Part shown: piece by piece, positions 1 through 6,873 of the stretch
Position numbering within the stretch: position 1 is the stretch's first letter
Layout: each line of letters opens with the position of its first letter
NCBI GenBank assembly: GCA_020631175.1
Contig: JAHDHT010000007.1
Coordinates: forward strand, 1-7,078
Length of the DNA stretch: 7,078 nucleotides
Source of the DNA: Chitinophagales bacterium
Lineage (GTDB): Bacteria > Bacteroidota > Bacteroidia > Chitinophagales > JAHDHT01
Direction: 5' to 3'
Program-made: the position numbers and the translations under genes
The notes under the pieces: model-generated
Told to the model about the DNA's origin: nothing
The model's input: only the letters and a program-made list of their open reading frames with translations
Database searches by the model: none

Positions 1-25
1 TATGAAAATGATTTTTAAGCGATGA
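1..25 (+). other. Possible 3' end of an upstream gene (partial, cut by the window edge)
   Basis: Two plus-strand frames are open at the left edge and close just before or at the next gene. One reads YENDF and stops with TAA at 16-18, three bases before the ATG at 22. The other reads through to TGA at 23-25, which would give a four-base ATGA overlap with that start. Either arrangement would be normal for a co-transcribed upstream gene. The stretch is too short to choose a frame or suggest a product, so this is an inference from spacing only. Confidence 0.25.
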
Positions 26-870
26 AAAATATACTTGTAATTTCAATACTGGCTTTTTCGGCCCTAATGATTTTGGCCTTTGTTCATCCGACGGAAAGTG
101 TAAATGCGGATTGGCAGACTAATTTCAACCCGAACTGGGCAATGCAGTCTCTTTGGGATGATGGATTGGCGGAGGTAAACAGCTATAATGCCGAGCGAAA
201 AATTTATGGGAAAACGAGAACTTTTGAATATACGCACATTGCAGTTAAAGAGGTTTTTAATTCGGCTTTTGATGTAAAAACGGATGATTATTCACGCGAT
301 GATTTATTTGATGTATTTAAAGTGAATAAGATTGCAAGAATTGAAACAGATAAATATCCTTATCACTTTTTAAGTAGTTTGTTTTTTCAAAGAACGTCGC
401 CGGAGCGTTTATATAAATTCACTAATTCTTCTCAGGAATGGTGTGGAAATACTTTTAAATCTTGGTCTTATAAAGACAATGCTTACAATGTCAATTATGA
501 TTCATATTGGGACGGAGAGGGTATAGGCTCTAAGAAAGTAAATTCAAATTTTCTTTTTGAAGATCAATTAAGTTTTTCATTACGAGCATTGAATTTTAAA
601 CAAGGATTAAGATTTCAGGCACCCTTACTGTCAACACAGGTTAGTTCAAGGCTAGGAAGTCTTTCTCCTCAAACTGCTTCGTTTATCGTGCGGGAAATTG
701 ATTATGAAAATGAAAAGGCATGGGAAGTAACTGTGCAATTGGATATGGAAAGAAAAAATAAATATATATTTAAGCAGGATTATCCAAACCAGTTATTAAA
801 ACAAAACAGTTGGGATGGTCGTAATTTAATGTTGAATGAAAGTAAAAGAGACGCTTATTGGCGTTTTTAA
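22..870 (+). CDS. Uncharacterised exported protein with a QEWCG motif (Bacteroidota family)
   Basis: The 282-residue product starts with a typical export signal: Lys2 in the n-region, a hydrophobic core at about 4-20, and a possible signal peptidase I site after VNA at 27-29. There is no lipobox cysteine, so a periplasmic soluble protein is more likely than a lipoprotein. The mature part shows WDDGLAEV (45-52), YPYHFLSSLFF (112-122), QEWCG (138-142) and YDSYWDGEG (159-167). I recognise these from memory as conserved in a Bacteroidota family of unknown function. Cys141 appears to be the only cysteine, so no internal disulfide is possible. Some family members carry the database name 'septum formation inhibitor Maf', but nothing here resembles the Maf nucleotide pyrophosphatase. 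The ATG at 22 is chosen because TAA at 16-18 closes the frame just upstream and the signal peptide begins there. No Shine-Dalgarno is visible. The next gene starts 21 bases after the stop, so the two are probably co-transcribed. Function unknown. Confidence 0.85.
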   Translation: MKNILVISILAFSALMILAFVHPTESVNADWQTNFNPNWAMQSLWDDGLAEVNSYNAERKIYGKTRTFEYTHIAVKEVFNSAFDVKTDDYSRDDLFDVFKVNKIARIETDKYPYHFLSSLFFQRTSPERLYKFTNSSQEWCGNTFKSWSYKDNAYNVNYDSYWDGEGIGSKKVNSNFLFEDQLSFSLRALNFKQGLRFQAPLLSTQVSSRLGSLSPQTASFIVREIDYENEKAWEVTVQLDMERKNKYIFKQDYPNQLLKQNSWDGRNLMLNESKRDAYWRF

Positions 871-891
871 ATTATTTTGAAATAAAGAAAA

Positions 892-1551
892 ATGATACAA
901 AAGGCGACACTTGATTTTTTAAAAAAGCTTGATAAAAATAATAATAAAGCCTGGTTTGATGAGCATCGAAAAAAATACCAGGAAGCAAAGGAGGACTTTG
1001 AAAATTTTATCGATGAATTATTGAATGGTATTCGAAAATTTGATCATTCAATTGAGAAAGAATTGACCGGTAAAAAATGCATGTTTCGAATTTTTAGAGA
1101 TGTGCGTTTTTCAAAAGATAAGACTCCTTACAAAACACATTTCGGTGCATTTATGGGGCCGGGTGGAAGAAAAAGTACGTTGCCCGGATACTATATACAT
1201 TTAAAGCCGGGTGAAATTTTTACCGGCGGAGGAATGTATATGCCGCAGAGTAAAGATCTTGCTGCAATTCGACAAGAAATAGATTATAATGCACAGGCAT
1301 TAAAGAAGGTCTTAAAATCAGCTGCTTTTAAAAAGTATTTTGACGGTCTACACGATCACCGCGTCAAAACAAGTCCGAAAGGATATTCTAAGGATCATCC
1401 TGAAATTGAATTGATTCGATATAAGTCGTTTTTTTGTATGAGTGACCTAAATCAAAAAGATTTAGTGGCTAAAGATGCTTCGAAAGAGGTCTTGAAACGT
1501 TTGAAGGCATCTTATAAACTGAATCAATTTTTATCAGAGGCAATTGCCTGA
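892..1551 (+). CDS. DUF2461 / TIGR02453 family protein, function unknown
   Basis: The 219-residue soluble product has no signal peptide or membrane segment, so it is probably cytoplasmic. It has the hallmarks of the DUF2461 family over its whole length: an N-terminal NNNKAWFDEHRKKY (16-29), the basic core FRIFRDVRFSKDKTPYKT (65-82) leading into HFGA, a glycine-rich segment with PGYYIHLKPGE (98-108) and a GGGMY turn (112-116), and a C-terminal SPKGYSKDHPEIELIRYK (161-178). The length is normal for the family. The many invariant Arg, Lys and Asp residues in the core suggest an anionic ligand or an active site, but no reaction is established to my knowledge. The start at 892 fits the usual family N-terminus (helix, then the NNNKxWF motif). 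It is preceded only by an A-rich stretch, not a clear Shine-Dalgarno. It lies 21 bases downstream of the exported-protein gene on the same strand and converges on the methyltransferase gene with a 13-base gap. Confidence 0.92.
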   Translation: MIQKATLDFLKKLDKNNNKAWFDEHRKKYQEAKEDFENFIDELLNGIRKFDHSIEKELTGKKCMFRIFRDVRFSKDKTPYKTHFGAFMGPGGRKSTLPGYYIHLKPGEIFTGGGMYMPQSKDLAAIRQEIDYNAQALKKVLKSAAFKKYFDGLHDHRVKTSPKGYSKDHPEIELIRYKSFFCMSDLNQKDLVAKDASKEVLKRLKASYKLNQFLSEAIA

Positions 1552-1556
1552 TTTTT
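1535..1556 (+). terminator. Possible weak intrinsic terminator of the 22-1551 transcript
   Basis: AGGCAATTGCCT at 1538-1549 is a perfect 12-bp palindrome. In RNA it gives a 4-bp AGGC/GCCT stem with an AATT loop, extendable by CA/TG if GA (1537-1538) is bulged. It is followed by G, A and five T (1552-1556). It overlaps the last codons and stop of the DUF2461 gene and lies in the 13-base convergent gap. The stem is short, so this is only a candidate. The opposite strand has no T-run at the right distance for the methyltransferase transcript. Confidence 0.35.
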
Positions 1557-1564
1557 CACTAAGT

Positions 1565-2317
1565 TCATCCCAAAATATGATGACAAATGATTCCGGTTGC
1601 AATTGCAGCGTTCAATGACTCTGCATGACCTTTTCCTGATATTTTAATCTTATGATCGGCATTTTTGAGCAGTTTATCATTAAGACCATTCGATTCGTTA
1701 CCGATTAAAATTATTCCTCCCGGCTTAAACTGAGTTTCTTTTAGAGGTATTCCATCAAGAGCAGAGGCATAAATCGGAAATTCAGCTTTCAAAACTTGAT
1801 TTGCCAAGTCAACAAGATGCATTTTGACCCTCAAAACAGAACCCATAGTGGCCTGAACGACCTTAGCATTATAAGGATCAACACATTCTTTTGACAGCAA
1901 TAAGGCTTCAATTCCAAACCAGTCTGCTATCCGAATGATGGTTCCCATATTGCCGGGGTCTTTTATGCGGTCGAGGGCTAAATAATAGACACTTTCGTTC
2001 CATTCCAGCATTTTGTTTAAATCTTCCTGTTCCACAATACAGACAACTTTATTAGGTTGTTTGAGTTGTGAGATCTGTTCCAAATTGGTAGGATGGATCC
2101 AATGCGCTTCCGAAAAAGAAGGCCGATGATGTTGTAGCTTTTGAAGGATTGATTCGTCAGTAGTATAGCAATGTTTCAAAGGGGCATTTGAATTCAATAT
2201 TTCTTCAAAGCCTTTTTCGCCTTCAACTACAAACATTCCGCTTTTGTTGCGGTATTTTTTTAATTTGAGGGAGCGAACGAACTGAATGGTCTTTTGTGAG
2301 AGCTTTATCCTCGACAT
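1565..2317 (-). CDS. SpoU/TrmH-family RNA 2'-O-ribose methyltransferase
   Basis: This 250-residue enzyme should transfer a methyl group from S-adenosylmethionine to a ribose 2'-OH of rRNA or tRNA in the cytoplasm. The N-terminal part (about 1-100), with FVVEGEKGFEEIL at 29-41, fits the L30e-like substrate-binding domain found in RlmB/TsnR-like members. The C-terminal SPOUT knotted domain has all three motifs. Motif 1 is LDRIKDPGNMGTIIRIADWFG (115-135) with Asn123 and the likely catalytic Arg129. Motif 2 is ILIGNESNGL (203-212). Motif 3 is HAESLNAAIATGI (231-243) with the Ser-Leu-Asn of the cofactor loop. Length and domain order are normal. The exact target nucleotide cannot be read from the sequence, so no symbol is given. 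The ATG at 2317 puts the conserved KLSQKTIQFVRSLKLKKYR segment right at the N-terminus as in relatives, and the next Met (residue 28) is too far in. The 5' end overlaps divergent tamL by 22 bp. Confidence 0.93.
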   Translation of the reverse strand: MSRIKLSQKTIQFVRSLKLKKYRNKSGMFVVEGEKGFEEILNSNAPLKHCYTTDESILQKLQHHRPSFSEAHWIHPTNLEQISQLKQPNKVVCIVEQEDLNKMLEWNESVYYLALDRIKDPGNMGTIIRIADWFGIEALLLSKECVDPYNAKVVQATMGSVLRVKMHLVDLANQVLKAEFPIYASALDGIPLKETQFKPGGIILIGNESNGLNDKLLKNADHKIKISGKGHAESLNAAIATGIICHHILG

Positions 2318-4611
2318 ATTATTTCGCGATCCTTATTTTAAGTATCCTTGTTTCTTCCTGTAACTATACGAAATATTTAGCAGATACAGAATATCTATAT
2401 GATAAAACAGCTGTTGATGTAAGTTCTGAAAAGTCGATCAAAGAAAAAGGAACCTTAGAATCTAATCTTGAAAAATTAGCGGTGCCAAAAGAGAATAGCG
2501 GCTTTGCCAAAAATCGCCTGCTATGGTATAACGCTACTTATGGAAAAGAAAAGCGTATTCCGAAGTGGATTAATGAGAACATAGGAGAAGCACCGGTTCT
2601 CTACGAAACCGGGGATGCTGAACGTTCGGTAGAACGCATGGAAAGATATCTTTTTAATAATGGATATTTCGATTACGATATCAGCTATGCATTAGATACA
2701 TCACGACAGCGTATCGGAGTTAAATATGATGTTAAAGTTAATAGTCCGTATTATATAAGAAACGTATTTTTTGTTAGTGACTCAACAGCTTTTAATAAGA
2801 CCGTTATCCGCAGGTCTTCGAAATCACTCTTAAAAAGAGGTGAAGTTTTTAGCGTAAGCTTAATGGATAAGGAAAGGAGCAGAATTAAAAAAGTTTTGAG
2901 GGAGGAAGGATATTATCGTTTTAATAATGATTACGTTCGTTTTGAAATTGACAGTACTGCAAAAGATCGAAAGCTGGATATTTATGTGAAAGTAAATCCA
3001 CCCGGTGAAAATGAAACACATCAAAAGTCTTACATTCGAAATGTAGTTGTTTATCCTGATTACAGTTCTTATGCCACACCTGAAGACACTTTAGTTTTTG
3101 AAGGTATTCGATATATCTATAACAGCGATTTTATTCATCCTGAAATTATAATCCGTTCTATTTTGTTTAGAAAAGGTCAGGTTTATAATGAAGCAAACTA
3201 TAATCGCACCGTTAATAATCTGGTTAACTTAGGTATATACCGATTTGTAAATATCAGTATCGACCCTTATGCTACTGAACAATTCGATTCACTCGATGTA
3301 ACCGTTTATTTAACCACCAAACAAAAGCTTGAATTTGAAATCGATCTGGAAGTGAATTCAAAAACAGGCATTAATGATGACGCTACAAATCTGAATTCAG
3401 GAAACAGTTTCAACCTCGGAACTGCCGCATCAATTTCACATAGTAATTTAAATACTTTTGGAGGTGGTGAACGATTAACTTTAAGTTTGTTTGGCGGACT
3501 TGAAAATCAAATCGGCTTACAAAATTCATTGATTAATGCTATTGATATTAATGCGCAGGCAAATTTATTGATACCAAAATTTTTAACTCCTTTTCCGATA
3601 CGGAATTATTCCAGTCGTTTTATTCCGAAAACAAATATTGGTTTTGGAATTCAATATTTCAACCGGCTTCAGTTTTATGAATTAGCAACCTTTAATTTAA
3701 ATCTGGGATACCAATGGCGGGAAACATTGGAACGCCAACATCGATTTGATCCGATCAGTGTTAGTTATTTAAATTTAATTGATACTAAACCTGCATTCGA
3801 TACGCTCTTATTAGATAATCCTGCATTAGAACAAAGCTTCGAACAACAAATTATTTTAGGGTCAAAATACAGCTTTACCTATAACAGTCAGATTCAGGAG
3901 AAAACAAGAAACTTTCATTATGTAAAAACAAATATTGAATGGGCAGGTAATCTCGCCAGTTCAATTTTTTCTAATGCAGAAGACACAGCCTCAACTTTAT
4001 TAAATGTTCGAATAGCGCAATTTGTGCGTCTTGATGCAGAATATAAATACTATCGGTTTATTAGTCCTGAAAGAACATTGGCGACCCGTTGGTATGCCGG
4101 TATCGGTGTGCCTTATGGTAATAGTGATGTTTTACCCTATTCAAGACAATTCTTCTCAGGCGGAACGAATGGCATAAGAGCTTTTCGTGTTCGGGCTGTA
4201 GGGCCGGGATCTTATCTAAAACCCGATACATTAGCGAATGATATTTTTATTGATCAAACAGGTGAGATAAAATTGGAAACGAATATTGAATATCGATTTG
4301 ATATGTTTTCAGTAATCGAAGGCGCTTTATTTTTGGATGCCGGAAATGTCTGGACATTAGAAAAAGATCCGCTGAGGGTAGGAGCGCAATTTGAACCAAG
4401 AGATTTTTATAATAAAATTGCAGTAGGTGGCGGGGTAGGTGCTCGTCTCGATTTAAGCTACTTTGTTATCAGGCTGGATGCTGCTTTTCCCTTTCGAAAA
4501 CCCTGGTTAGTGAAAGGAAACCGATGGGTATTTGATGATATTCGTTTTGGTGATGCTGCCTGGCGGAGGGAGAATTTGATTTGGAATCTGGCGATTGGCT
4601 ATCCTTTTTAA
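2296..4611 (+). CDS. tamL: TamL: TamA-like Omp85-superfamily outer-membrane lipoprotein
   Basis: This 771-residue outer-membrane protein is the Bacteroidota lipoprotein counterpart of TamA, which works with TamB in envelope assembly or lipid transport. It begins with a lipoprotein signal peptide: Arg2, a hydrophobic core at 9-19, and a lipobox VSSC with Cys22 as the lipidation site. Three POTRA-like units follow, recognisable by their hydrophobic ends at LFNNGYFDYDIS (119-130), LREEGYYRFNNDY (201-213) and LVNLGIYRFVNISI (309-322). From about 343 to the end lies a 16-strand-type Omp85 barrel. Its loop-6 region is YSRQFFSGGTNGIRAF (615-630) then AVGPGSY (634-640), followed by a strand with GALFLDAGNVW (676-686), and it closes with a C-terminal phenylalanine. 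The start is GTG: TGA at 2266-2268 closes the frame upstream, there is no ATG in between, and GTG gives a full signal peptide. No Shine-Dalgarno is visible. The gene is divergent from the methyltransferase. tamB, often just downstream in this phylum, is not in the window. Confidence 0.9.
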   Translation: MRALSSTYYFAILILSILVSSCNYTKYLADTEYLYDKTAVDVSSEKSIKEKGTLESNLEKLAVPKENSGFAKNRLLWYNATYGKEKRIPKWINENIGEAPVLYETGDAERSVERMERYLFNNGYFDYDISYALDTSRQRIGVKYDVKVNSPYYIRNVFFVSDSTAFNKTVIRRSSKSLLKRGEVFSVSLMDKERSRIKKVLREEGYYRFNNDYVRFEIDSTAKDRKLDIYVKVNPPGENETHQKSYIRNVVVYPDYSSYATPEDTLVFEGIRYIYNSDFIHPEIIIRSILFRKGQVYNEANYNRTVNNLVNLGIYRFVNISIDPYATEQFDSLDVTVYLTTKQKLEFEIDLEVNSKTGINDDATNLNSGNSFNLGTAASISHSNLNTFGGGERLTLSLFGGLENQIGLQNSLINAIDINAQANLLIPKFLTPFPIRNYSSRFIPKTNIGFGIQYFNRLQFYELATFNLNLGYQWRETLERQHRFDPISVSYLNLIDTKPAFDTLLLDNPALEQSFEQQIILGSKYSFTYNSQIQEKTRNFHYVKTNIEWAGNLASSIFSNAEDTASTLLNVRIAQFVRLDAEYKYYRFISPERTLATRWYAGIGVPYGNSDVLPYSRQFFSGGTNGIRAFRVRAVGPGSYLKPDTLANDIFIDQTGEIKLETNIEYRFDMFSVIEGALFLDAGNVWTLEKDPLRVGAQFEPRDFYNKIAVGGGVGARLDLSYFVIRLDAAFPFRKPWLVKGNRWVFDDIRFGDAAWRRENLIWNLAIGYPF

Positions 4612-4701
4612 AAGACGAAGTTTATTAGGGAGAATTGAGGAATGTGTTTTTTTGACCTGTCTTTAGGATGAAAGCTGTTTTAGTTTGCAAATCTATCTTT
4701 A
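4612..4701. other. Convergent spacer between tamL and the helicase gene
   Basis: This 90-bp stretch separates two genes that read toward each other. It holds a run of seven T (4647-4653) but no stable stem before it, and no open frame of note. AAAGAC (4611-4616) and GTCTTT (4659-4664) are complementary, but the 42-base loop between them makes a terminator hairpin unlikely. I find no clear terminator for either gene. The G+C content drops on crossing from tamL into the helicase, so this is the likeliest place for a core/accessory junction. Confidence 0.5.
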
Positions 4702-6873
4702 TTAAGTTTGCTGATCTTTACCACAATAGGGGCAGAATGCAAAATTACTATCTAATCGATTATTACAATTCTTACAAAGTAAAATTTCTTCAACAACAGA
4801 TTTTAAGGGAATACTTGTTTTAAAGGTAAAGTTTTCCGGTATTTCCTTTAAAAAACGAGATTCATTTCCCTTTTCTGTTATCAAAAATAATTCATCTTTT
4901 GCTCTGGTAATTGCAACATAAAAAAGCCTCCTTTCTTCTTCCAATAATAAATCATAATTTGACTTTTTAATCACTTGATATATACGATCTTCCATCCAGA
5001 TATCTGGAAACCCACCGCTTCCTTGCGATAATCCAATAATGAAAACCGCTTTTGCTTCAAGCCCTTTAGCAGCATGTATTGTTTTATAAGAAACGAATAC
5101 GCCTGTTTGCCTGAAGCGCTCAAAGTACGGACTAAACATTTTACTTCTTCTGTAAAGAAATAAAATGTCTTCTTTTTTATAACCTTCATTTATTAGTTTG
5201 ACAACTTGATTATAGGCATAATCAATATTATCTACCTCCGTTTTACCGGCGTAAATGTGAATTTTATTACTAGACTTTTTATTAGCTAATACCTTTTTTT
5301 CAACTTTAAATTTGTTGTGTTTGATCACTTCATTACTTGCTCCAACAATATGTTCTGTACTTCTGTAGTTCATACTTAGCTTTATGGTTTCAGCCTGTTT
5401 GAAGTGTTTACCGAAATTAAGGATGTAATCAACATTAGAACCTCTAAATCCATATATGCTTTGCCAGTCATCTCCAACACAGAAAAGCTGGCATTCTTTA
5501 CGTAGTAATAATTTGATTAATTCAACCTGTAAGTTGTTTACATCCTGAAATTCATCAACCAAAATATAGTCATACTTAAATCTGAATTTTTCAGCAATCT
5601 CCTTGTGATTTTTAAAGAGTGAAATCGTCTTTATCAGCATGTCGTTAAAATCAAGATAGGATTTGTTAGTGCAATATGTTTTAAATTTTTCAACTAGAGG
5701 AATTGCTAATTTGTAAAAATCTCTAACACGTTCGTGTTGATCTTTTTGAGCATCTTTAAGTATTTTTTTAAATGAAATATTTTCAACTTTAATCATATCA
5801 TTTATACGCATAGTTTGACGTATAAAATCTTTTACCTCTTTATGATATGATCGAAATTCTTCTTCAAATGATAATGCTGTTTTAAAATTATAATTTGCAG
5901 GCAGTCTGTTTTTTACAATTCGGTCTAAGACTAAATTAAAAATAGCAGTATCATTGATTTGATGTTCAAATGTTTTTACTAATAACTTATTAGCTTTGGT
6001 GAACTGCTCTTCCTTTTTTGTTGTAGGATAACTTTTCTGGCTGATATGCTCAAGATACAGATTTGCCTCAGGGATATAAAAATCAGGATGAAAATTGAAA
6101 TCTCTAAATTTTACATTAGGCTCATACTCGAATTTAATGCTATGGCGAAAAAGCCAATCAGCTATATATTGTTCAGACTTAGAACGAACTTTAGTTCCGT
6201 TTAATGTTGTGTAAAATTTACCTGCTTTAGTAATTGATTGTCCTTTGTTGTTTTCGATATGGATTTTATCAATCATATAATCTAAAACATATCTTTTTAA
6301 ATTGAGTAGATATTCATTTTTCTCACAATTTTTAATCAGAATTTTATGGAGAACTTCAAAAGAAGTTTCTGTGGCCGCATATTTAATGAATTCATTATCC
6401 TTAGCTTTAGTATCACCAATTATTTTAAATTTATTATCAAATTCGTTTACGCCAAAGTTTCGAATAATATTATAGCAAAGACTATGAAAAGTTCTTAAGG
6501 TAAGATTATCTATCCATTTGTGTTTTTTTATAAAAAAATAACGTTCTGTATCTTTTTCTCTTGGTGATCTGTTGTTGTCTGATAGAATTTCAGCGTATTT
6601 TTCAGAATCATCAGCTGAAATAATCAATCGATCCAGCATTTCATTAGCTGCATTTTTCGTAAATGTTATTGCTAAAATGCTGCCGGGATTAATGCCTTTT
6701 TCTTCAATGAGGTAAATTAATTTTTGTAAGAGTGTCTTTGTTTTTCCTGAACCCGCTCCTGCGAGAACAAGTAATCGTTTACATTCGCTTATAACAGCAA
6801 GTCTTTGTTTTTCATTAAGACCGCTTAAGTCAGTTATTCTTGTTTCCTTTACTTGATTTTTACCTTTTTCCAT
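4702..6873 (-). CDS. UvrD/Rep-type SF1A helicase with a nuclease-fold-like insertion and C-terminal zinc ribbon
   Basis: The 723-residue product should be an ATP-dependent, probably 3'-5', DNA translocase or helicase. All SF1A motifs are present in order: Q motif LNEKQRLAV (19-27), Walker A AGAGSGKT (38-45), Ia AITFTKNAANEM (68-79), Ic LRTFHSL (126-132), II LVDEFQDV (438-445), III VGDDWQSIYGFRGS (466-479), IV LSMNYRS (499-505), V TIHAAKGLEAK (598-608) and VI VAITRAKDEL (653-662). Between Ic and II, in the 1B region, sits an insert (about 219-305) resembling a restriction-endonuclease fold: SKSEQYIADWL (231-241), KFEYEP (247-252), HPDFYIP (262-268) and YLEHI (273-277). The C-terminus has CxxC-x10-CxxC (Cys700, 703, 714, 717), a zinc ribbon. 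The helicase insert architecture is known among UvrD-like proteins, closest in style to helicase IV-like enzymes. The biological role (repair, recombination or defence) is not readable. The gene is A+T-rich compared with its neighbours and may be horizontally acquired. ATG at 6873 is the only sensible start, as the next Met is residue 79. Confidence 0.92.
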   Translation of the reverse strand: MEKGKNQVKETRITDLSGLNEKQRLAVISECKRLLVLAGAGSGKTKTLLQKLIYLIEEKGINPGSILAITFTKNAANEMLDRLIISADDSEKYAEILSDNNRSPREKDTERYFFIKKHKWIDNLTLRTFHSLCYNIIRNFGVNEFDNKFKIIGDTKAKDNEFIKYAATETSFEVLHKILIKNCEKNEYLLNLKRYVLDYMIDKIHIENNKGQSITKAGKFYTTLNGTKVRSKSEQYIADWLFRHSIKFEYEPNVKFRDFNFHPDFYIPEANLYLEHISQKSYPTTKKEEQFTKANKLLVKTFEHQINDTAIFNLVLDRIVKNRLPANYNFKTALSFEEEFRSYHKEVKDFIRQTMRINDMIKVENISFKKILKDAQKDQHERVRDFYKLAIPLVEKFKTYCTNKSYLDFNDMLIKTISLFKNHKEIAEKFRFKYDYILVDEFQDVNNLQVELIKLLLRKECQLFCVGDDWQSIYGFRGSNVDYILNFGKHFKQAETIKLSMNYRSTEHIVGASNEVIKHNKFKVEKKVLANKKSSNKIHIYAGKTEVDNIDYAYNQVVKLINEGYKKEDILFLYRRSKMFSPYFERFRQTGVFVSYKTIHAAKGLEAKAVFIIGLSQGSGGFPDIWMEDRIYQVIKKSNYDLLLEEERRLFYVAITRAKDELFLITEKGNESRFLKEIPENFTFKTSIPLKSVVEEILLCKNCNNRLDSNFAFCPYCGKDQQT
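4723..4776 (-). other. C-terminal zinc ribbon of the helicase
   Basis: Helicase residues 700-717 form CKNC followed, after ten residues, by CPYC-G, a standard zinc-ribbon layout (CxxC-x10-CxxCG). It follows motif VI by about 40 residues and ends six residues before the stop. Such ribbons commonly aid DNA or protein binding, but the partner here is unknown. Confidence 0.8.
5959..6219 (-). other. Inserted PD-(D/E)XK-like domain within the helicase
   Basis: Helicase residues 219-305 show the order expected of a minimal restriction-endonuclease fold. There is a helix with Glu234 in SKSE, a strand FEYEP, Asp264 in the HPDF motif (the PD), and a strand with Glu275 in YLEHI. The lysine expected two residues after Glu275 in an ExK motif is Ile277 instead. 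Activity is therefore uncertain: the domain may be a degraded nuclease used for DNA binding, or a lysine from elsewhere (for example Lys280, Lys296 or Lys300) may substitute. The fold assignment rests on motif spacing only. Confidence 0.6.

Noticed and set aside
22..870. Naming the first gene as a Maf septum-formation inhibitor
   Set aside because: That label is attached to some relatives, but the protein is exported and shows no Maf-type nucleotide pyrophosphatase motif, so the name would mislead.
2243..2267. A Bacteroidota -33/-7 promoter for tamL (TTTG then TTAATTTG)
   Set aside because: The -7 element has a mismatch at a fixed position and the spacer is 13 bases, shorter than the usual range of about 19, so it is not called.
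4611..4664. AAAGAC/GTCTTT inverted repeat as a terminator of tamL
   Set aside because: The stem is only 6 bp with a 42-base loop and no T-run follows it.
4971..5189. A 72-codon open frame on the minus strand inside the helicase gene
   Set aside because: It lies in another frame of the well-supported helicase gene, its translation shows no family motif, and open frames of this length are expected in A+T-rich DNA.
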